DNA from: an uncultured Bacilli bacterium
GTDB taxonomy: Bacteria > Bacillota_I > Bacilli_A > RF39 > UBA660
Direction of reading: 5' to 3'
Length of the DNA: 5,585 nt
NCBI GenBank assembly: GCA_947624095.1
Contig: CANQIR010000067.1
Span: 1 to 5,585 of the forward strand
Shown: positions 4,693 to 5,585 of the stretch, in pieces
How positions within the stretch are numbered: position 1 is the first letter of the stretch
Layout of the letters: each line of letters begins with the position of its first letter
Notes under the pieces: model-generated
The model's database searches: none
Seen by the model: the letters and a program-made list of their open reading frames with translations, nothing else
What the model was told of the DNA's origin: nothing
Program-made: the position numbers and the translations under genes

Positions 4693-5585
4693 TTACTTCA
4701 AGTTATTAAATAAATCATCGCCGTAATAATATACTGCATCATCTAAAATGGATATTTTATCTGGGATAAATTCATCAGCTATGTAACCATCATCATAAAA
4801 TAGATGAGTATAAACTTCTGGGAGACTTTCATTTATGTAATAGCCGCCTTCATCTTGATATTTAAAATCATAAGAATCATAATTAATATCGATTACTTGT
4901 TCTAAAAAATACCAATCAGCCTTATGTTGATACTTATTTAACAATTTTTTAATATAGTTGGTTAGAGCGTCAGTGGTTATATTTTCAGTTTCAAAAGTAA
5001 TTATTATTCTATTTTTATTTCTTTTAAGTATTTGCCAGTTTTTTGAAGATGCTAGACAATCTTCTAAGTCTTGGCCACTAACCAAATCGGCATAATTTAA
5101 TACCCATCTATGGAGTTTTGAATCTCTTATTAATAAATGCTCAGCAATATCTTTATCGATAATTAATATATTATAAATATTTGTCATAAGTGTTTCTAAT
5201 CTTGAATGGGTGTTAACACATATATTGCAACTATTAGGATAACTTAATACCATATTAGGTCTTAAATTAACATACTTATTATAAAGAGAATTGATAGCTA
5301 AATCTTGATTAGTTGATTTGGTATTTTGCTCAGCTTTTTCAATAATACTAATATTACTGCGAACGGTTTTACCAAAATATTTTAAATATCCACCGTATCG
5401 AGATACAACGTTATTTGCTAATTCGATATTTTCTTTAATTTCTGGAGGAAGGTAAGCAAAAACTTGAATCTTTTTCGTTATGGCTTTTTCCCAAAATTGA
5501 AGATCAGATTTTAATTCATTGCCTACAGCAGCCATCACCATTTTAACATTAACATATCTTAATGATAAAGCTTCCAAGAAAACCT
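4693..5585 (-). CDS. Unrecognised protein, N-terminus probably cut by the window edge
   Basis: Function is not recognised. The frame is open through the right edge, so at least 297 residues are visible and the true start probably lies outside. Within the window the first possible start is TTG 5577, with AGGT at 5585-5582 as a conceivable site; ATG codons at 5541 and 5535 lack a Shine-Dalgarno. Numbering from TTG 5577, the first 80 residues look alpha/beta (VKMVMAAVGNE; KIQVFAYLPPEIKENIELAN). Residues 112-126 hold SYPNSCNICVNTHSR, with C117, C120 and H124 in a possible metal-binding arrangement. A helical stretch runs from 127 to about 175. The last 67 residues (228-294) are strikingly acidic and tyrosine-rich: 16 Asp/Glu and 11 Tyr against three Lys and no Arg, with clusters such as YDDGYIADE and AVYYYGDD. 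No signal peptide or membrane span is visible in this part. A strong terminator follows. Confidence 0.78.
   Translation of the reverse strand, partial: VFLEALSLRYVNVKMVMAAVGNELKSDLQFWEKAITKKIQVFAYLPPEIKENIELANNVVSRYGGYLKYFGKTVRSNISIIEKAEQNTKSTNQDLAINSLYNKYVNLRPNMVLSYPNSCNICVNTHSRLETLMTNIYNILIIDKDIAEHLLIRDSKLHRWVLNYADLVSGQDLEDCLASSKNWQILKRNKNRIIITFETENITTDALTNYIKKLLNKYQHKADWYFLEQVIDINYDSYDFKYQDEGGYYINESLPEVYTHLFYDDGYIADEFIPDKISILDDAVYYYGDDLFNNLK

Noticed and set aside
3340..4800. Shared DDGYI(L/A)D motif in the 369-aa protein and the edge protein, suggesting paralogy
   Set aside because: The match is only about seven residues, with no similarity around it; chance in two Asp/Tyr-rich stretches is more likely.

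Overview
The window is AT-rich (roughly one third G+C by eye) and gene-dense. Genes are separated by short gaps, and most start with a perfect TATAAT box. The proteins are rich in Lys, Ile, Asn and Tyr. This suggests a low-GC Firmicute or a Mollicutes-like bacterium (Bacilli/RF39-type). All genes read cleanly with the standard code: Trp is TGG, and one gene (smr) ends in TGA with a family-typical C-terminus. A UGA=Trp mycoplasma code is therefore unlikely.

Layout: the left edge carries the 3' part of tRNA-Leu(UAG) on the + strand (1-69), followed by a Rho-independent terminator (about 106-140). Everything else is on the - strand, so the tRNA is convergent with a run of seven protein genes. 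In - strand transcription order these are: an unrecognised protein cut by the right edge (4693-5585); an HD-domain phosphohydrolase (3999-4589); an unrecognised protein of about 370 residues (2818-3927); an HExxH metallopeptidase-like protein (1960-2754); a PfkB-family sugar kinase (981-1889) overlapping a stand-alone Smr-domain protein (725-1000); and a small unrecognised protein of 139 residues (195-614).

Transcription: perfect TATAAT boxes lie just upstream of five genes (HD, 370-aa protein, HExxH, PfkB, 139-aa protein). Terminator-like hairpins follow the edge gene, the HExxH gene and the 139-aa gene, with a weaker one after smr. The region therefore looks like mostly single-gene units, with pfkB-smr as the one clear translationally coupled pair. 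The best promoter is TTGACA-N17-TATAAT in front of the 139-aa gene. Its -35 box is also the TTG of a longer reading frame, which shows that the longer start is wrong.

The genes do not form an obvious pathway. Three have recognisable enzyme folds of uncertain substrate (HD, HExxH, PfkB), one has a nucleic-acid/ribosome-associated fold (Smr), and three are unrecognised. I see no integrase, transposase, CRISPR array, phage structural gene or toxin-antitoxin pair. The most notable observations are the HExxH protein of no family I can name, the altered anion-hole motif (GVKD instead of GAGD) in the PfkB kinase, the stand-alone Smr domain with an altered LDLHG motif, and the edge protein with its acidic, Tyr-rich tail.
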